Shown: positions 7,640-16,180, counted from the stretch's first letter. The stretch: DNA of 28,355 nt from an uncultured Selenomonadales bacterium (GCA_937877655.1 CALFJC010000099.1:1-28355); one strand, 5' to 3'. A program made the numbers and translations. Notes: generated by a model not told the origin, from the letters alone.

Positions 7640-8893
7640 ATGTTTGAGGAAGCAAAGAAAAAATACTCGGCGGCAGGCGTTGACGTTGAGGCGGCGTTGG
7701 AAAAACTTAAGAACGTCAGCATTTCGTTGCACTGCTGGCAAGGCGATGACGTTCGCGGTTTCGATACCGATCCCAACAAACCTTTGACGGGCGGGATTCA
7801 GACGACGGGCAATTATCCCGGACGCGCCCGCACTCCCGATGAGCTTATGGCGGACATTGACAAAGTTATTTCGCTCGTGCCCGGCAAGCCGAAAATGAAT
7901 CTCCATGCAAGCTACGCGATTTTTGAGGACGGCGAATGGGCTGACCGCGACAAATTGGAGCCGAAACATTTTGCGAAGTGGGTTAAATTCTGCAAGGAAC
8001 GCGGGCTCGGTTGCGATTTCAATCCGACGTTTTTTTCTCATCCGAAATGTGATCCGTTGACGTTGTCTTCTCCGAACGAAGAAACTCGCAAATTCTGGAT
8101 TGAACACGGCAAAGCTTGCATAAGAATCAGCAATTATCTTGCCGAAGAACTCGGACAACCTTGCGTCATGAACATTTGGACGGGCGACGGCTTTAAGGAT
8201 ATTCCGGGCGACAGAATCAATCCGCGCATTCGCTATCGTGAAAGTATCGACGCGATTTTGAGCGAGCCTTACGACTTCAAAAAAGTTAAACCGTGCGTTG
8301 AAAGTAAAGTTTTCGGTATCGGCGTTGAATCTTACACAATGGGCAGTTCGGAATTTGCTTTGCTGTATGCGGCGGTCAATCAAGATAAATGCATTCCGCT
8401 TATGGACAACGGGCATTATCATCCGACAGAAGTTGTCAGCGATAAAATTCCCGCGCTGTTGACTTTCTTTAAAGAAATTGCTTTGCATGTCACGCGCCCC
8501 GTTCGTTGGGACAGCGATCATGTTGTGCTTTTTGACGACGAGACAAAAGAAATTGCCCGCGAGATCGTTCGTTGCGGCGGGCTTGAAGGTCGCGTAAACA
8601 TTGCGCTCGATTATTTCGACGCCTCGATTAACAGAATCAGCGCATGGACTACGGGCTATCGCAATTTCCAAAAGGCTCTGTTGTTCGCACTCCTTCAACC
8701 TGTCGACGAGTTGAAAAAACTTCAAGACGAACAAAAATTTTCGGCGTTGATGGTCGCGCAGGAAGAATTGAAAACTTTGCCTTTCGGAGAAATTTGGGCT
8801 GAATTCTGCAAGCGCAATGATGCTCCGCTTGACGGCGCATGGTTCCCGCTCGTCGAAGAATACGAGAAAAATGTTTTGTCGAAAAGAAATTAA
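7640..8893 (+). CDS. rhaA: L-rhamnose isomerase
   Basis: Interconverts L-rhamnose and L-rhamnulose; a metal-dependent TIM-barrel enzyme of the cytoplasm. 417 residues, the family's normal length. Recognisable blocks are HCWQGDDV at 31-38, GGIQTTGNYPGRA at 51-63, the metal and substrate region GIGVESYTMGSSEFA at 227-240 with Glu230, MDNGHYHP at 255-262 (Asp256, His259), and WDSDHVV at 290-296 (Asp291, Asp293). Start ATG 7640 has AAGGAGG seven bases upstream. It sits between rhaB and rhaD in one operon. Confidence 0.96.
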   Translation: MFEEAKKKYSAAGVDVEAALEKLKNVSISLHCWQGDDVRGFDTDPNKPLTGGIQTTGNYPGRARTPDELMADIDKVISLVPGKPKMNLHASYAIFEDGEWADRDKLEPKHFAKWVKFCKERGLGCDFNPTFFSHPKCDPLTLSSPNEETRKFWIEHGKACIRISNYLAEELGQPCVMNIWTGDGFKDIPGDRINPRIRYRESIDAILSEPYDFKKVKPCVESKVFGIGVESYTMGSSEFALLYAAVNQDKCIPLMDNGHYHPTEVVSDKIPALLTFFKEIALHVTRPVRWDSDHVVLFDDETKEIAREIVRCGGLEGRVNIALDYFDASINRISAWTTGYRNFQKALLFALLQPVDELKKLQDEQKFSALMVAQEELKTLPFGEIWAEFCKRNDAPLDGAWFPLVEEYEKNVLSKRN

Positions 8894-8955
8894 GTTTGCT
8901 CGAACGCGGCAAGGAAATAAAAGTTTTTGAAACTCTGCACCGCACTTACTATTCC

Positions 8956-8972
8956 GCCGCTTTTAAAGCGGC
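8956..8972. other. Intercistronic hairpin between rhaA and rhaD
   Basis: GCCGCTTTTAAAGCGGC is nearly a perfect palindrome, followed only by TTTT. It may partly terminate or stabilise the transcript. The leuD terminator at 20449-20465 uses the same stem with one base changed in the loop. Confidence 0.45.
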
Positions 8973-8994
8973 TTTTGTCGAAGAGGATTTAATC

Positions 8995-9813
8995 ATGGAA
9001 ATTAAACAAGCAAAATTTATGGAAGGCTTCATTCGCCTCACGAGCGACGCTTTCAAAAAAGGTTGGCATGAACGCAACGGCGGAAATTTGACTTATCGCA
9101 TTAAGGACGAAGAAATTTCTGCAGTCAAAGAATCTCTGCATGAAGTCTCCGAATGGAAACCGATTGGAAACAGCGTGCCCGATCTCGCGGGAGAATATTT
9201 CCTCGTTACGGGCAGCGGCAAATATATGCGCAACGTCGAACTTGCTCCCGAAGAAAATATTGCCGTGATAAAAATTGATGACGCGGGCGAAAATTACGGG
9301 ATTGTTTGGGGCTTGGTAAAAGGCGGGCGTCCGACAAGCGAATTGCCCACGCATTTGGCGAATCACGAACTCAAGAAAAAATTGACGGGCGGAAAAAATC
9401 GCGTTATCTATCATGCGCATCCGACGAATTTAATTGCGCTGACTTTCGTTCTGCCGCTCAATGACAAAGATTTTACCCGCGAACTTTGGGAAATGGCGAC
9501 TGAAGATCCCGTTATTTTCCCCGAAGGTTTGGGAATAGTTCAATGGATGGTGCCGGGCGGAAAAGAAATTGCCGACGCCTCCACAAAACTTATGGAAAAA
9601 TATCGTGTTGTTGTTTGGGCTCATCACGGACTTTTTGTCTGCGGAGACGATTTTGATGAAGCGTTCGGCTTGATGGACACGGTTGAGAAGGCGGCGGAAA
9701 TTTGTGTTAAAGTTCGTTCAATGGGCGGCAAAAAGCAAACCATTCCGCGTGAAGGTTTCATTCAACTCGCGAAAGATTTCAACATCAATCTGAACACGGA
9801 TTTACTCGACTAA
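8995..9813 (+). CDS. rhaD: Rhamnulose-1-phosphate aldolase
   Basis: Cleaves L-rhamnulose 1-phosphate into DHAP and L-lactaldehyde; a zinc class II aldolase of the AraD/FucA fold. From ATG 8995 it has 272 residues (E. coli 274). Family residues are in place: NGGN at 28-31, TGSGKY near 72-77, catalytic Glu116 in SELPTH, zinc ligands His140 and His142 in YHAH, and a third at His211 in the WAHHG block. The frame is open back to 8839 inside rhaA, but 8995 is preferred because AAGAGGA lies seven bases upstream and the product then aligns with the family. No lactaldehyde reductase gene lies beside it. Confidence 0.95.
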   Translation: MEIKQAKFMEGFIRLTSDAFKKGWHERNGGNLTYRIKDEEISAVKESLHEVSEWKPIGNSVPDLAGEYFLVTGSGKYMRNVELAPEENIAVIKIDDAGENYGIVWGLVKGGRPTSELPTHLANHELKKKLTGGKNRVIYHAHPTNLIALTFVLPLNDKDFTRELWEMATEDPVIFPEGLGIVQWMVPGGKEIADASTKLMEKYRVVVWAHHGLFVCGDDFDEAFGLMDTVEKAAEICVKVRSMGGKKQTIPREGFIQLAKDFNINLNTDLLD

Positions 9814-9836
9814 AAATTTTTTACACAAAAAAAGAA

Positions 9837-9868
9837 GACGGCGGGGAGTTAAAGGCTCCCTGCCCGTC
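9837..9868. other. Strong hairpin between rhaD and the transporter gene
   Basis: A 12-base arm (9837-9848) pairs with 9856-9868 with one bulge. A-runs rather than T-runs follow on the + strand, so it is more likely a stabilising or processing structure between cistrons than a terminator. Confidence 0.5.
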
Positions 9869-9910
9869 AAAAATTTATAGGCACTTTTATTTTGAAAGAG
9901 GGTTATCGAA

Positions 9911-11197
9911 ATGTCAACACAAAAAGAGCCTTCTGCGTGGAAAAAGACCATCTTAGCCGCAATGACAAGTTACATTGACGCGGGCTCAATCGTCGCGGGG
10001 GCGGCGGGCTTGAGTATGTGGCAACAATATTTGAATATGGACGGCGTGCAAATGGGTGCGCTCGCCGCTTTATCTTCCAATGCGGCTTCGGCGGCGGTCG
10101 GAGCACTTGTCGGCGGACGAATTTGCGATCGTTACGGCAGAAAATTTGTTTACACTTATGATTTGCTTGTTTATATTGCGGGCATGTTGCTTATTGTTTT
10201 CGGCGTCAACTACGCAATGCTTTTGGGCGGCTATATCATTGTCGGCTTGGGCGTCGGCGCGGACATTGTTGCAAGCTGGACTTTAATAGCCGAAGAAGCT
10301 CCTGCGGAGGACAGGGCTAAACATTGCGGCTCTGCACAATTCGCTTGGGCACTCGGACCGGCAGTCGTCTTGCTTGTTTCGGCTTGGATTAATCAATACG
10401 GACTTATCGGCAACAGAATTGTTTTCGGGCATTTGATTTTGGTTGCGCTGTGGGTTTGGTGGCAACGTTTGAAAATGCCGGAGTCTAAATCTTTCCAAGA
10501 AGCCAAGGCGAAGGAACAACAACTTATCGCCGAAGGCAAAATTAAAAAAGTCACTTACGGCGAACTTTTAAGCGGAATAAATTTAAAAACCGTCCTTTTC
10601 CTCTGCGGCGTTTATTCGATTTGGAATCTCTGTGCGAGCACATGGGGATTTTTTATGCCGTATATCTATGAAAACGTCGGGCATTTGTCAAACAGCATGT
10701 CGCAGTTAATGTCGGTCGGCTCTTTCGTTTTGAGTTCGGCGGGCACATATTTTATCTTCATGCAACTCGGCGACAAAATCAGTCGTCGTCTTCTCTACGG
10801 TGTTATCGGCGGAATTTATGTTATCGGTTGGGGCGTATGGGTTTTGCCGCCCGAAATGCTCAGCATGTGGATGTTGGTAATGTTCACGGTTTTTGCGGGC
10901 ATTAACAACGGTTCGGGACAGCAAGCCTTCTATCAGCTATGGTGCAGTGAACTTTTCCCGACAAAATATCGTGCAACCGCGCAGGGCTTGACATTTTTTA
11001 TCACGAGAATTATCGCGGCTTGCTGGGGTTTCAGCGTCCCGATTATCATGGAGTCTCTCGGTTTCCGTTATGCGGCAATGATGATTGTAAGCTTTGCATT
11101 TATCAGCTGGATTATCGGCACAATAGGCGCGCCGAATACGAGCGGCAAGACTTTGAAACAAATTGAAATTGAACGCTACGGACATGTTGTCGAGTAA
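9911..11197 (+). CDS. MFS transporter, probable L-rhamnose importer
   Basis: A 428-residue inner-membrane protein with about twelve hydrophobic segments. The major facilitator signature between segments 2 and 3 is clear (GGRICDRYGRK, about 68-78), and PESKSFQEA after segment 6 resembles the sugar-porter PESPR-type motif. The start ATG 9911 has AGAGGG ten to fifteen bases upstream. It lies between rhaD and rhaM, and the rhaM ribosome site overlaps its stop codon, so it belongs to the rhamnose operon and is the obvious uptake candidate. It does not look like the E. coli RhaT symporter or an ABC system. Substrate is inferred from context. Confidence 0.85.
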   Translation: MSTQKEPSAWKKTILAAMTSYIDAGSIVAGAAGLSMWQQYLNMDGVQMGALAALSSNAASAAVGALVGGRICDRYGRKFVYTYDLLVYIAGMLLIVFGVNYAMLLGGYIIVGLGVGADIVASWTLIAEEAPAEDRAKHCGSAQFAWALGPAVVLLVSAWINQYGLIGNRIVFGHLILVALWVWWQRLKMPESKSFQEAKAKEQQLIAEGKIKKVTYGELLSGINLKTVLFLCGVYSIWNLCASTWGFFMPYIYENVGHLSNSMSQLMSVGSFVLSSAGTYFIFMQLGDKISRRLLYGVIGGIYVIGWGVWVLPPEMLSMWMLVMFTVFAGINNGSGQQAFYQLWCSELFPTKYRATAQGLTFFITRIIAACWGFSVPIIMESLGFRYAAMMIVSFAFISWIIGTIGAPNTSGKTLKQIEIERYGHVVE

Positions 11198-11209
11198 GGA
11201 GGTTGCGAT

Positions 11210-11527
11210 ATGGAACGCTTTGCTTGGAAGGCAACTGTCAAGGACGGTATGCTTGACGAATACAAACGCCGCCACGACAATATTTGGGCGGAGCTGAAAA
11301 AAGTTTTGAAGGACGCGGGCATTTGCAATTACACGATTTGGAATGTCGGCAATGAACTTTTCGGATATTTTGAATGCGAAAAGGGAATTGAGTTCGCGGA
11401 AAAAACTCAAGCGGCGAGCCCGGTTGTCGATAAATGGAACGAATACATGCGCGACGTTATGACGATGGAACTGGATCCCGTAACGGGTGCTCAGCCGAAA
11501 ATGAAACAAGTTTTTTTCCTTGAATAA
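11210..11527 (+). CDS. rhaM: L-rhamnose mutarotase
   Basis: Interconverts the alpha and beta anomers of L-rhamnose, feeding the isomerase. The 105 residues match the RhaM family in length; His22 falls at the position of the E. coli catalytic His22, within YKRRHDNIW, and the C-terminal MKQVFFLE matches the conserved end. TAAGGAGGT, formed by the stop codon of the transporter gene plus the following bases, is a near-perfect ribosome site, so the two genes are translationally close. It is the last gene of the rhamnose operon and is followed by a strong terminator. Confidence 0.94.
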   Translation: MERFAWKATVKDGMLDEYKRRHDNIWAELKKVLKDAGICNYTIWNVGNELFGYFECEKGIEFAEKTQAASPVVDKWNEYMRDVMTMELDPVTGAQPKMKQVFFLE

Positions 11528-11547
11528 AATTTTTATCGCAGAATTCA

Positions 11548-11579
11548 GCGCGGAGAAAATTTTCTCTGCGCTTTTTTTT
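11548..11579 (+). terminator. Intrinsic terminator of the rhamnose operon
   Basis: GCGCGGAGAAAA pairs with TTTTCTCTGCGC (one G-U), then CTTTTTTTT. The outer stem is the same as in the two SCIFF terminators. Confidence 0.9.
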
Positions 11580-11591
11580 ATCGGCAAGATT

Positions 11592-11600
11592 TGATACAAT
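11592..11600 (+). promoter_or_regulatory. Extended -10 promoter element for the small membrane protein
   Basis: TG-A-TACAAT matches the extended -10 consensus and needs little -35. It overlaps an upstream in-frame ATG (11599), which therefore cannot be the start. Confidence 0.5.
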
Positions 11601-11628
11601 GAAAAAAATTTTTAAGGAGGGGCTCGGC

Positions 11629-11976
11629 ATGAAAAATTTTTTACGGCGGCTCGGCAGAACACGTTTTATGCTTTTGCTTTTTGTTTTGATCCTCGCCGCG
11701 AATTATTGTTACAACGGCTTTAAAGGATTAATTATAGCGACGTTCGGCTGTTGCTTGGGCATGCTCATTTACGATTGGAAAGAATACAAGCCGCGCATAA
11801 TAAAATTTTTGCGGCGACGGACGAATTTTCAGCTTAATGTTATGGTCAAGTCGATAATCTTGCTTCCGATTATGGCGGCGAGTTTTTACTATTACGGTTG
11901 GCGCGGAGTTTTGGGATCTATACTCGGAATTTTTATCGGCGAATTTATTTGCAGACGTTTTCTCAACCTCAAGTAA
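11629..11976 (+). CDS. Small four-segment membrane protein with an internal repeat, function unknown
   Basis: A 115-residue, very hydrophobic and basic protein with no family I recognise. It appears to be two similar halves: AANYCYNGFKGL with a following GCCLGMLI, and AASFYYYGWRGV with a following GIFIGEFI. Each half is a pair of membrane helices joined by an [FW]-[KR]-G turn, and the halves are separated by a basic loop. Start ATG 11629 has AAGGAGG (11613-11619). It has its own promoter and lies between two terminators, so it is a single-gene unit between the rhamnose and glycerol clusters. Confidence 0.7.
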   Translation: MKNFLRRLGRTRFMLLLFVLILAANYCYNGFKGLIIATFGCCLGMLIYDWKEYKPRIIKFLRRRTNFQLNVMVKSIILLPIMAASFYYYGWRGVLGSILGIFIGEFICRRFLNLK

Positions 11977-11985
11977 AAAAATTTT

Positions 11986-12012
11986 CCCCTTGCGACTTGC
12001 AGGGGATTTTTT
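11986..12012 (+). terminator. Intrinsic terminator after the small membrane protein
   Basis: CCCCT (11986-11990) pairs with AGGGG (12001-12005), followed by ATTTTTT. A second hairpin, CTGAAAAAGTTTTCAG (12018-12033), comes directly after. Confidence 0.7.
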
Positions 12013-12051
12013 ATTTCCTGAAAAAGTTTTCAGAAAAAATTCCGCAAAACG

Positions 12052-12080
12052 TTGACCAAAACTCAAATGTGCTATAAAAT
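12052..12080 (+). promoter_or_regulatory. Promoter of the glycerol operon
   Basis: TTGACC (12052-12057) with TAAAAT (12075-12080) at 17 bases, or TATAAA (12073-12078) at 15. The open frame's upstream start at 12052 falls in this promoter and is rejected. Confidence 0.65.
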
Positions 12081-12095
12081 CTTATATAAGATTTT
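12076..12095. promoter_or_regulatory. 20-bp perfect palindrome, candidate glp operator
   Basis: AAAATCTTATATAAGATTTT is an exact reverse palindrome that overlaps the -10 and the expected transcript start, the position of a repressor site. No glycerol regulator (GlpR or GlpP) is encoded in the window, so the binding protein is unknown. Confidence 0.6.
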
Positions 12096-12123
12096 CAGGA
12101 GAACTTTAACGAGGGTGATCGTT

Positions 12124-13737
12124 ATGGAAAAGGCAACGGTCGTTGTAATCGGCGGCGGAGCAACGGGGCTTGGGATTCTTCGAGATTTATCGATGCGCGG
12201 AGTCAAAACTCTGCTTGTCGAGAAAAATGATTTGGTAAACGGTGCGAGTTCCCGTTATCACGGACTCCTTCACAGCGGCGGACGTTATGCCGTCAAGGAT
12301 CAAGAGGCGGCGAAGGAATGCATTATCGAAAATCAGATCATGCGCAAGATCGGAAAAAGTTGTGTCGAGCCGTGCGGCGGCATGTTCACGCGGCTTGACA
12401 TTGACGACGAAGCTTACGAAGAAGCTTGGGTTAAAGGTTGCGCCGACAGCGGCATTGAGGCGACGCCGATAACTTTGGACGAAGCTTTTAAATTGGAGCC
12501 GAGACTTTCGCGCCGGCATGTAAAGAGCGCGTATCTTGTTCCCGACGCGGCGGTTGACGGTTTCCGCATGTCTTGGCAACTTATTGATTCTTCAAAACGT
12601 TACGGCGGGCAACTCAAAACTTATACGGAAGTTATCGGGTTCGACAGCGTCAACGGAGAACTGCGCGGCGTGAAAGTTCGCAACCAATTCACGGGCGAAG
12701 AATATGAAATTGCCTGCGACATTGCGGTTAATGCGGCGGGCGGCTGGGCAGGTTTTGTCGGAAAATTGGCGGGCGTTGAAATCGGCGTTCAGCCCGACAA
12801 AGGAACTTTAATCGCTTTTAATCAGAGAATTGTTAATCACGTCGTCAATCGCCTGCATAAATCTTCCGACGGCGATATTTTTGTTCCGCACGGCTCGATA
12901 ACGATTTTGGGCACGTCGTCAATGAGCATCCCCGATCCCGAAGACACATCCACTTCCCGCGAAGAAGTCGAGAGTCTTTTGAAAATCGGCGAGGCAACTT
13001 TTGAAGACCTGCGCGACTTCAGAATTTTGCGGACGTTCGCGGGCTCCAGACCGCTTTACATTCCGCCGGGCGGCGCAGTCGGGCGGAGTGCGTCTCGCGG
13101 CTTTGCGATTGTCGATCATGAACAAGACGGCTTGAAAGGTTTGTTTACAATCGTCGGCGGAAAATTTACGACTTATCGGCTTATGGCGGAAAAAATGTGC
13201 AACCAAATCTGCGCGAAACTCAACAACACGACGCCTTGTCGGACGGCGGAAGAACCGCTTGTCGAAGAAGTTTCGCAGGAAGATAAAGACAGAGCAAAAA
13301 AATTTTTCCCGTCCTACGGAACAAATCTTGCCGCAACCAGATTGGGCGTCGAGCGTTTTAAAAAAGTTGTCGAGCGTCTGGAAAATGATCCCGAAAGTCG
13401 CGAGCTTGTTTGCGAATGCGAAAATGTCACACGCGCCGAAGTCGAGGAAATTTGCAAGGACGATACCAGTTTTATCGTCAACGACGTCAGACGGCGGACA
13501 AGAATCGGCATGGGCACTTGTCAAGGAAATTTCTGCGCGTTGCGGGCGGCGGCAGTTTTCGCGGATACCGGCATTGAATCAACGGCGAAAGATTCTTTAA
13601 CCAGAATGCGTGAATTTTTGCAGGGACGTTGGAAAGGAATTCGTCCCGTGCTTTTGGGCAGAACACTTCGAGAAACCGAAATGACGCGGGCGATTTACGA
13701 ACTTTCAATGAACGTGACGGGAGGCGAGCCGCAATGA
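12124..13737 (+). CDS. glpA: Anaerobic glycerol-3-phosphate dehydrogenase, subunit A
   Basis: FAD-containing catalytic subunit that oxidises sn-glycerol 3-phosphate to DHAP. 537 residues (E. coli GlpA 542). The N-terminus has the dinucleotide-binding loop VVIGGGATGLG (7-17), then SSRYHGLLHSGGRYA near 42-56. A C-terminal Fe-S domain of the BFD type has Cys430, Cys432, Cys466 and Cys471 in the pattern CxC...CxxxxC; this separates anaerobic GlpA from aerobic GlpD. Start ATG 12124 has GAGGGTGA five bases upstream. The stop overlaps the start of glpB by four bases (ATGA), indicating translational coupling in a glpABC complex at the membrane. Confidence 0.95.
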   Translation: MEKATVVVIGGGATGLGILRDLSMRGVKTLLVEKNDLVNGASSRYHGLLHSGGRYAVKDQEAAKECIIENQIMRKIGKSCVEPCGGMFTRLDIDDEAYEEAWVKGCADSGIEATPITLDEAFKLEPRLSRRHVKSAYLVPDAAVDGFRMSWQLIDSSKRYGGQLKTYTEVIGFDSVNGELRGVKVRNQFTGEEYEIACDIAVNAAGGWAGFVGKLAGVEIGVQPDKGTLIAFNQRIVNHVVNRLHKSSDGDIFVPHGSITILGTSSMSIPDPEDTSTSREEVESLLKIGEATFEDLRDFRILRTFAGSRPLYIPPGGAVGRSASRGFAIVDHEQDGLKGLFTIVGGKFTTYRLMAEKMCNQICAKLNNTTPCRTAEEPLVEEVSQEDKDRAKKFFPSYGTNLAATRLGVERFKKVVERLENDPESRELVCECENVTRAEVEEICKDDTSFIVNDVRRRTRIGMGTCQGNFCALRAAAVFADTGIESTAKDSLTRMREFLQGRWKGIRPVLLGRTLRETEMTRAIYELSMNVTGGEPQ

Positions 13738-14948
13738 AAATTTCGGATTTAATTGTTATCGGCGGCGGGCTCGCGGGTTTGATGTCGGCGGCAGTTGCGG
13801 CGAGTCGCGGAAAAAAAGTTACCTTGTTGACTTACGGGTCGGGCTCCCTGCCGTTGGCGAGCGGCACGATTGATTTTCTCAACGCCGAAGCTCCCGACGC
13901 CGCGATTAAAAATTTGCCCGCCCATCATCCTTATAAAAAAATCGGCTTGAAAAATATCGACGCGGCGGCTAAATTTTTCTGCGAAGTTACCGCGCAGGAC
14001 AATCTCCCTTACAACGGCAGACTTTCCGCGCAAATTCCTGTTGTGACGGCGGTCGGCACTTTGAAATATTCCGCGCTTGTTCCCGAATCTATGGACGCCT
14101 CAAGACTCGCAAGCAAGAAAAAAATTTTCGTTGCCGGCATCAAGGGCTTGAAAGATTTTTATGCGAAAATGCTTGTCGACAATCTCAAAAAATATTTCTC
14201 CGATAAAACTTTTGAGATTGTAAATCTTGACCTTGAACTTTTGGGCGGAAGAGATATTACCAGCATGGACGCCGCGCAGATTTTGACGGGCAACGAACAA
14301 ATTTTGGCAGACGGCTTGAAAAAATTAAACGCAACCGAAGACGACGCGATTATTATTCCGCCGATTTTGGGTTTGGAAGGAAATTCTTCTCGTGCCGAAG
14401 TCAAGCCGCAACTCCGCGCAGAAATTTTTGAGACAACTTGCTTGCCGCCTTCGCCGCCCGGTATCAGACTTCAACGCGCCTTCATAAAATATTTGCAGAA
14501 ATCGGGCGTCAGGATTTTTGAAAACTCAAAAGTTGTTCGCGGCATCTTTGACGGCAAAAAAATTTCGGGCGTCGTCGTTGAAAATGCCGTTCGCGAAAAA
14601 ATTTTCCCTGCGCGGAAAGTGATTTTGGCGACGGGCGGTTTTTACAGCGGCGGAATTACAATGCGCGAATTTGAAAATCCGAAGGAGCCGATTTTTGATA
14701 TTCCCGTTTTCTTTCCAATGGGCGAAAATAATTGGAGCAACAAAAATCTTTTCGAGAATCGCCCGCAAGGTTTTTCGATGACGGGGATTTTCACGAACGA
14801 AAATTTGAATCCGATTGACGAGGACGGCAAAGTTCTTTTTGAAAATCTGCATGTTGTCGGCGCGAATCTCGGCGGCAGTGATTTTATTTTTGAACGGTCG
14901 GCGGGCGGCGTTGCAATTTCTTCGGCTTACAAGGGGGCGATTTTATGA
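13734..14948 (+). CDS. glpB: Anaerobic glycerol-3-phosphate dehydrogenase, subunit B
   Basis: Flavoprotein subunit that passes electrons from GlpA towards the Fe-S subunit. The 404 residues are close to E. coli GlpB (419). The N-terminal flavin-binding loop is IVIGGGLAGL (7-16), and a second nucleotide-binding strand, VILATGGFYSGG, lies in the last third. GGGAGG nine bases before ATG 13734 and the ATGA overlap with glpA fix the start; the frame is open from 13629 inside glpA without a ribosome site. The gene ends in another ATGA overlap with glpC. Confidence 0.92.
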   Translation: MKISDLIVIGGGLAGLMSAAVAASRGKKVTLLTYGSGSLPLASGTIDFLNAEAPDAAIKNLPAHHPYKKIGLKNIDAAAKFFCEVTAQDNLPYNGRLSAQIPVVTAVGTLKYSALVPESMDASRLASKKKIFVAGIKGLKDFYAKMLVDNLKKYFSDKTFEIVNLDLELLGGRDITSMDAAQILTGNEQILADGLKKLNATEDDAIIIPPILGLEGNSSRAEVKPQLRAEIFETTCLPPSPPGIRLQRAFIKYLQKSGVRIFENSKVVRGIFDGKKISGVVVENAVREKIFPARKVILATGGFYSGGITMREFENPKEPIFDIPVFFPMGENNWSNKNLFENRPQGFSMTGIFTNENLNPIDEDGKVLFENLHVVGANLGGSDFIFERSAGGVAISSAYKGAIL

Positions 14949-16153
14949 GCGACACCACAAAAGCAATTTTTACGGGCGACCGCTGTCTTTCGTGTACGTC
15001 CTGCATGGCGAATTGCCCCGTTATGGCGGCGGTTAAAGAATACAGAGGACCGAAGCTCGTTGCGCCCGCGCACGGAAGGATGCATTTTTCTCAAGAAGAT
15101 GTCGAGGCGACTTTGGAATTTTGTTCCAACTGCAAAAGTTGCGACAGAGCTTGTCCTTCGGGCGTGGCAGTTTCAACTTTGAACATGTTGCAACGCGCCG
15201 AGTACTACAAAAAACATGAACATTTGCGCTCTGAAGACATGTTGGCGCACGGCGAGCGTATGGCAAATTTGATTCGGAAAATTCCTTTCGGCGCAACTTT
15301 TTCCAATATCGGAATGGAATTCGGAAAAGCTTTGGGCGTGTTCAGCGCGTTGGGGCTTGCCGGCGAAAGAAACATGCCCGCTTATGCGTCAACGCCTTTC
15401 AAAGATTTATTCGGCAGAATCAAACAGACTCCGACGGGCAAAAAAATTGTGCTGTTCACGGGCTGTTACATAAACGACAATGAACCGCAAGTCGGCGAGG
15501 CTTTTGTAAAAGTTTTCAATGCGAACGGCTACGAAGTTTTAATTGACAAAGGATTTAATTGTTGCGGCTCGCCGTTGGTAGTCACGGGCTTTTTGGACGA
15601 GGCGCGGCAACACGCCGATAACAACGTTGCGCGAATTTTGGATTGGAAGAAAAAGGGAATTCCCGTTGTGACGCCCTGCACAAGTTGTTCTCTCATGTTG
15701 AAGGAAGAATATCATGAACTTTTCGGCGAACACGAAATGCACGAGGCGGCTGAAAATGTTTATGATGCCTTTGAATTTTTGGAGATATTGCAGGAGCGCG
15801 GCGAGTTCAACGAAAATTTGAAACCGCTAAACCAGAAATTTTTGTATCATGTTCCCTGCCATTTGAAGTCACAGGCGATTGGACTTCCTGCGCAGAATAT
15901 TTTGGAAGAAATCGGCGGCGTCAAAGTTCAGACGGCGGACGCGGGCTGTTGCGGTATTTCCGGCAACTACGGTTTCAGAAAAGACAAGTATAATATTTCC
16001 ATGAAGATTGGCGCGAAACTTTTCGAGCGCGTCAAGCGAAAAGACTTCGACAAAGTTATCAGCGACTGCGGCACTTGTCGAATGCAGATTCATCACGGCA
16101 CAGAAATTAAGCCCGTTCATCCGATTGAAATTTTGGCGGCGGCTTACGATTGA
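14945..16153 (+). CDS. glpC: Anaerobic glycerol-3-phosphate dehydrogenase, Fe-S subunit C
   Basis: Links the GlpAB dimer to the membrane and hands electrons to the quinone pool. The 402 residues contain two complete 4Fe-4S ferredoxin motifs, Cys14-17-20-24 (CLSCTSCMANCP) and Cys60-63-66-70 (CSNCKSCDRACP), then two cysteine-rich CCG domains (NCCGSP, and GCCGISG further on). This is the normal GlpC architecture. It is followed by 85 bases before glpK that hold an unused ribosome-site-like sequence and a repeat. Confidence 0.95.
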   Translation: MSDTTKAIFTGDRCLSCTSCMANCPVMAAVKEYRGPKLVAPAHGRMHFSQEDVEATLEFCSNCKSCDRACPSGVAVSTLNMLQRAEYYKKHEHLRSEDMLAHGERMANLIRKIPFGATFSNIGMEFGKALGVFSALGLAGERNMPAYASTPFKDLFGRIKQTPTGKKIVLFTGCYINDNEPQVGEAFVKVFNANGYEVLIDKGFNCCGSPLVVTGFLDEARQHADNNVARILDWKKKGIPVVTPCTSCSLMLKEEYHELFGEHEMHEAAENVYDAFEFLEILQERGEFNENLKPLNQKFLYHVPCHLKSQAIGLPAQNILEEIGGVKVQTADAGCCGISGNYGFRKDKYNISMKIGAKLFERVKRKDFDKVISDCGTCRMQIHHGTEIKPVHPIEILAAAYD

Positions 16154-16180
16154 ACATAAGGGAGGTGATAATCGGCAAAA

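Noticed and set aside
12052..12123. Longer glpA start
   Set aside because: The segment contains the promoter and the 20-bp palindrome; ATG 12124 has a proper ribosome site and aligns with GlpA.
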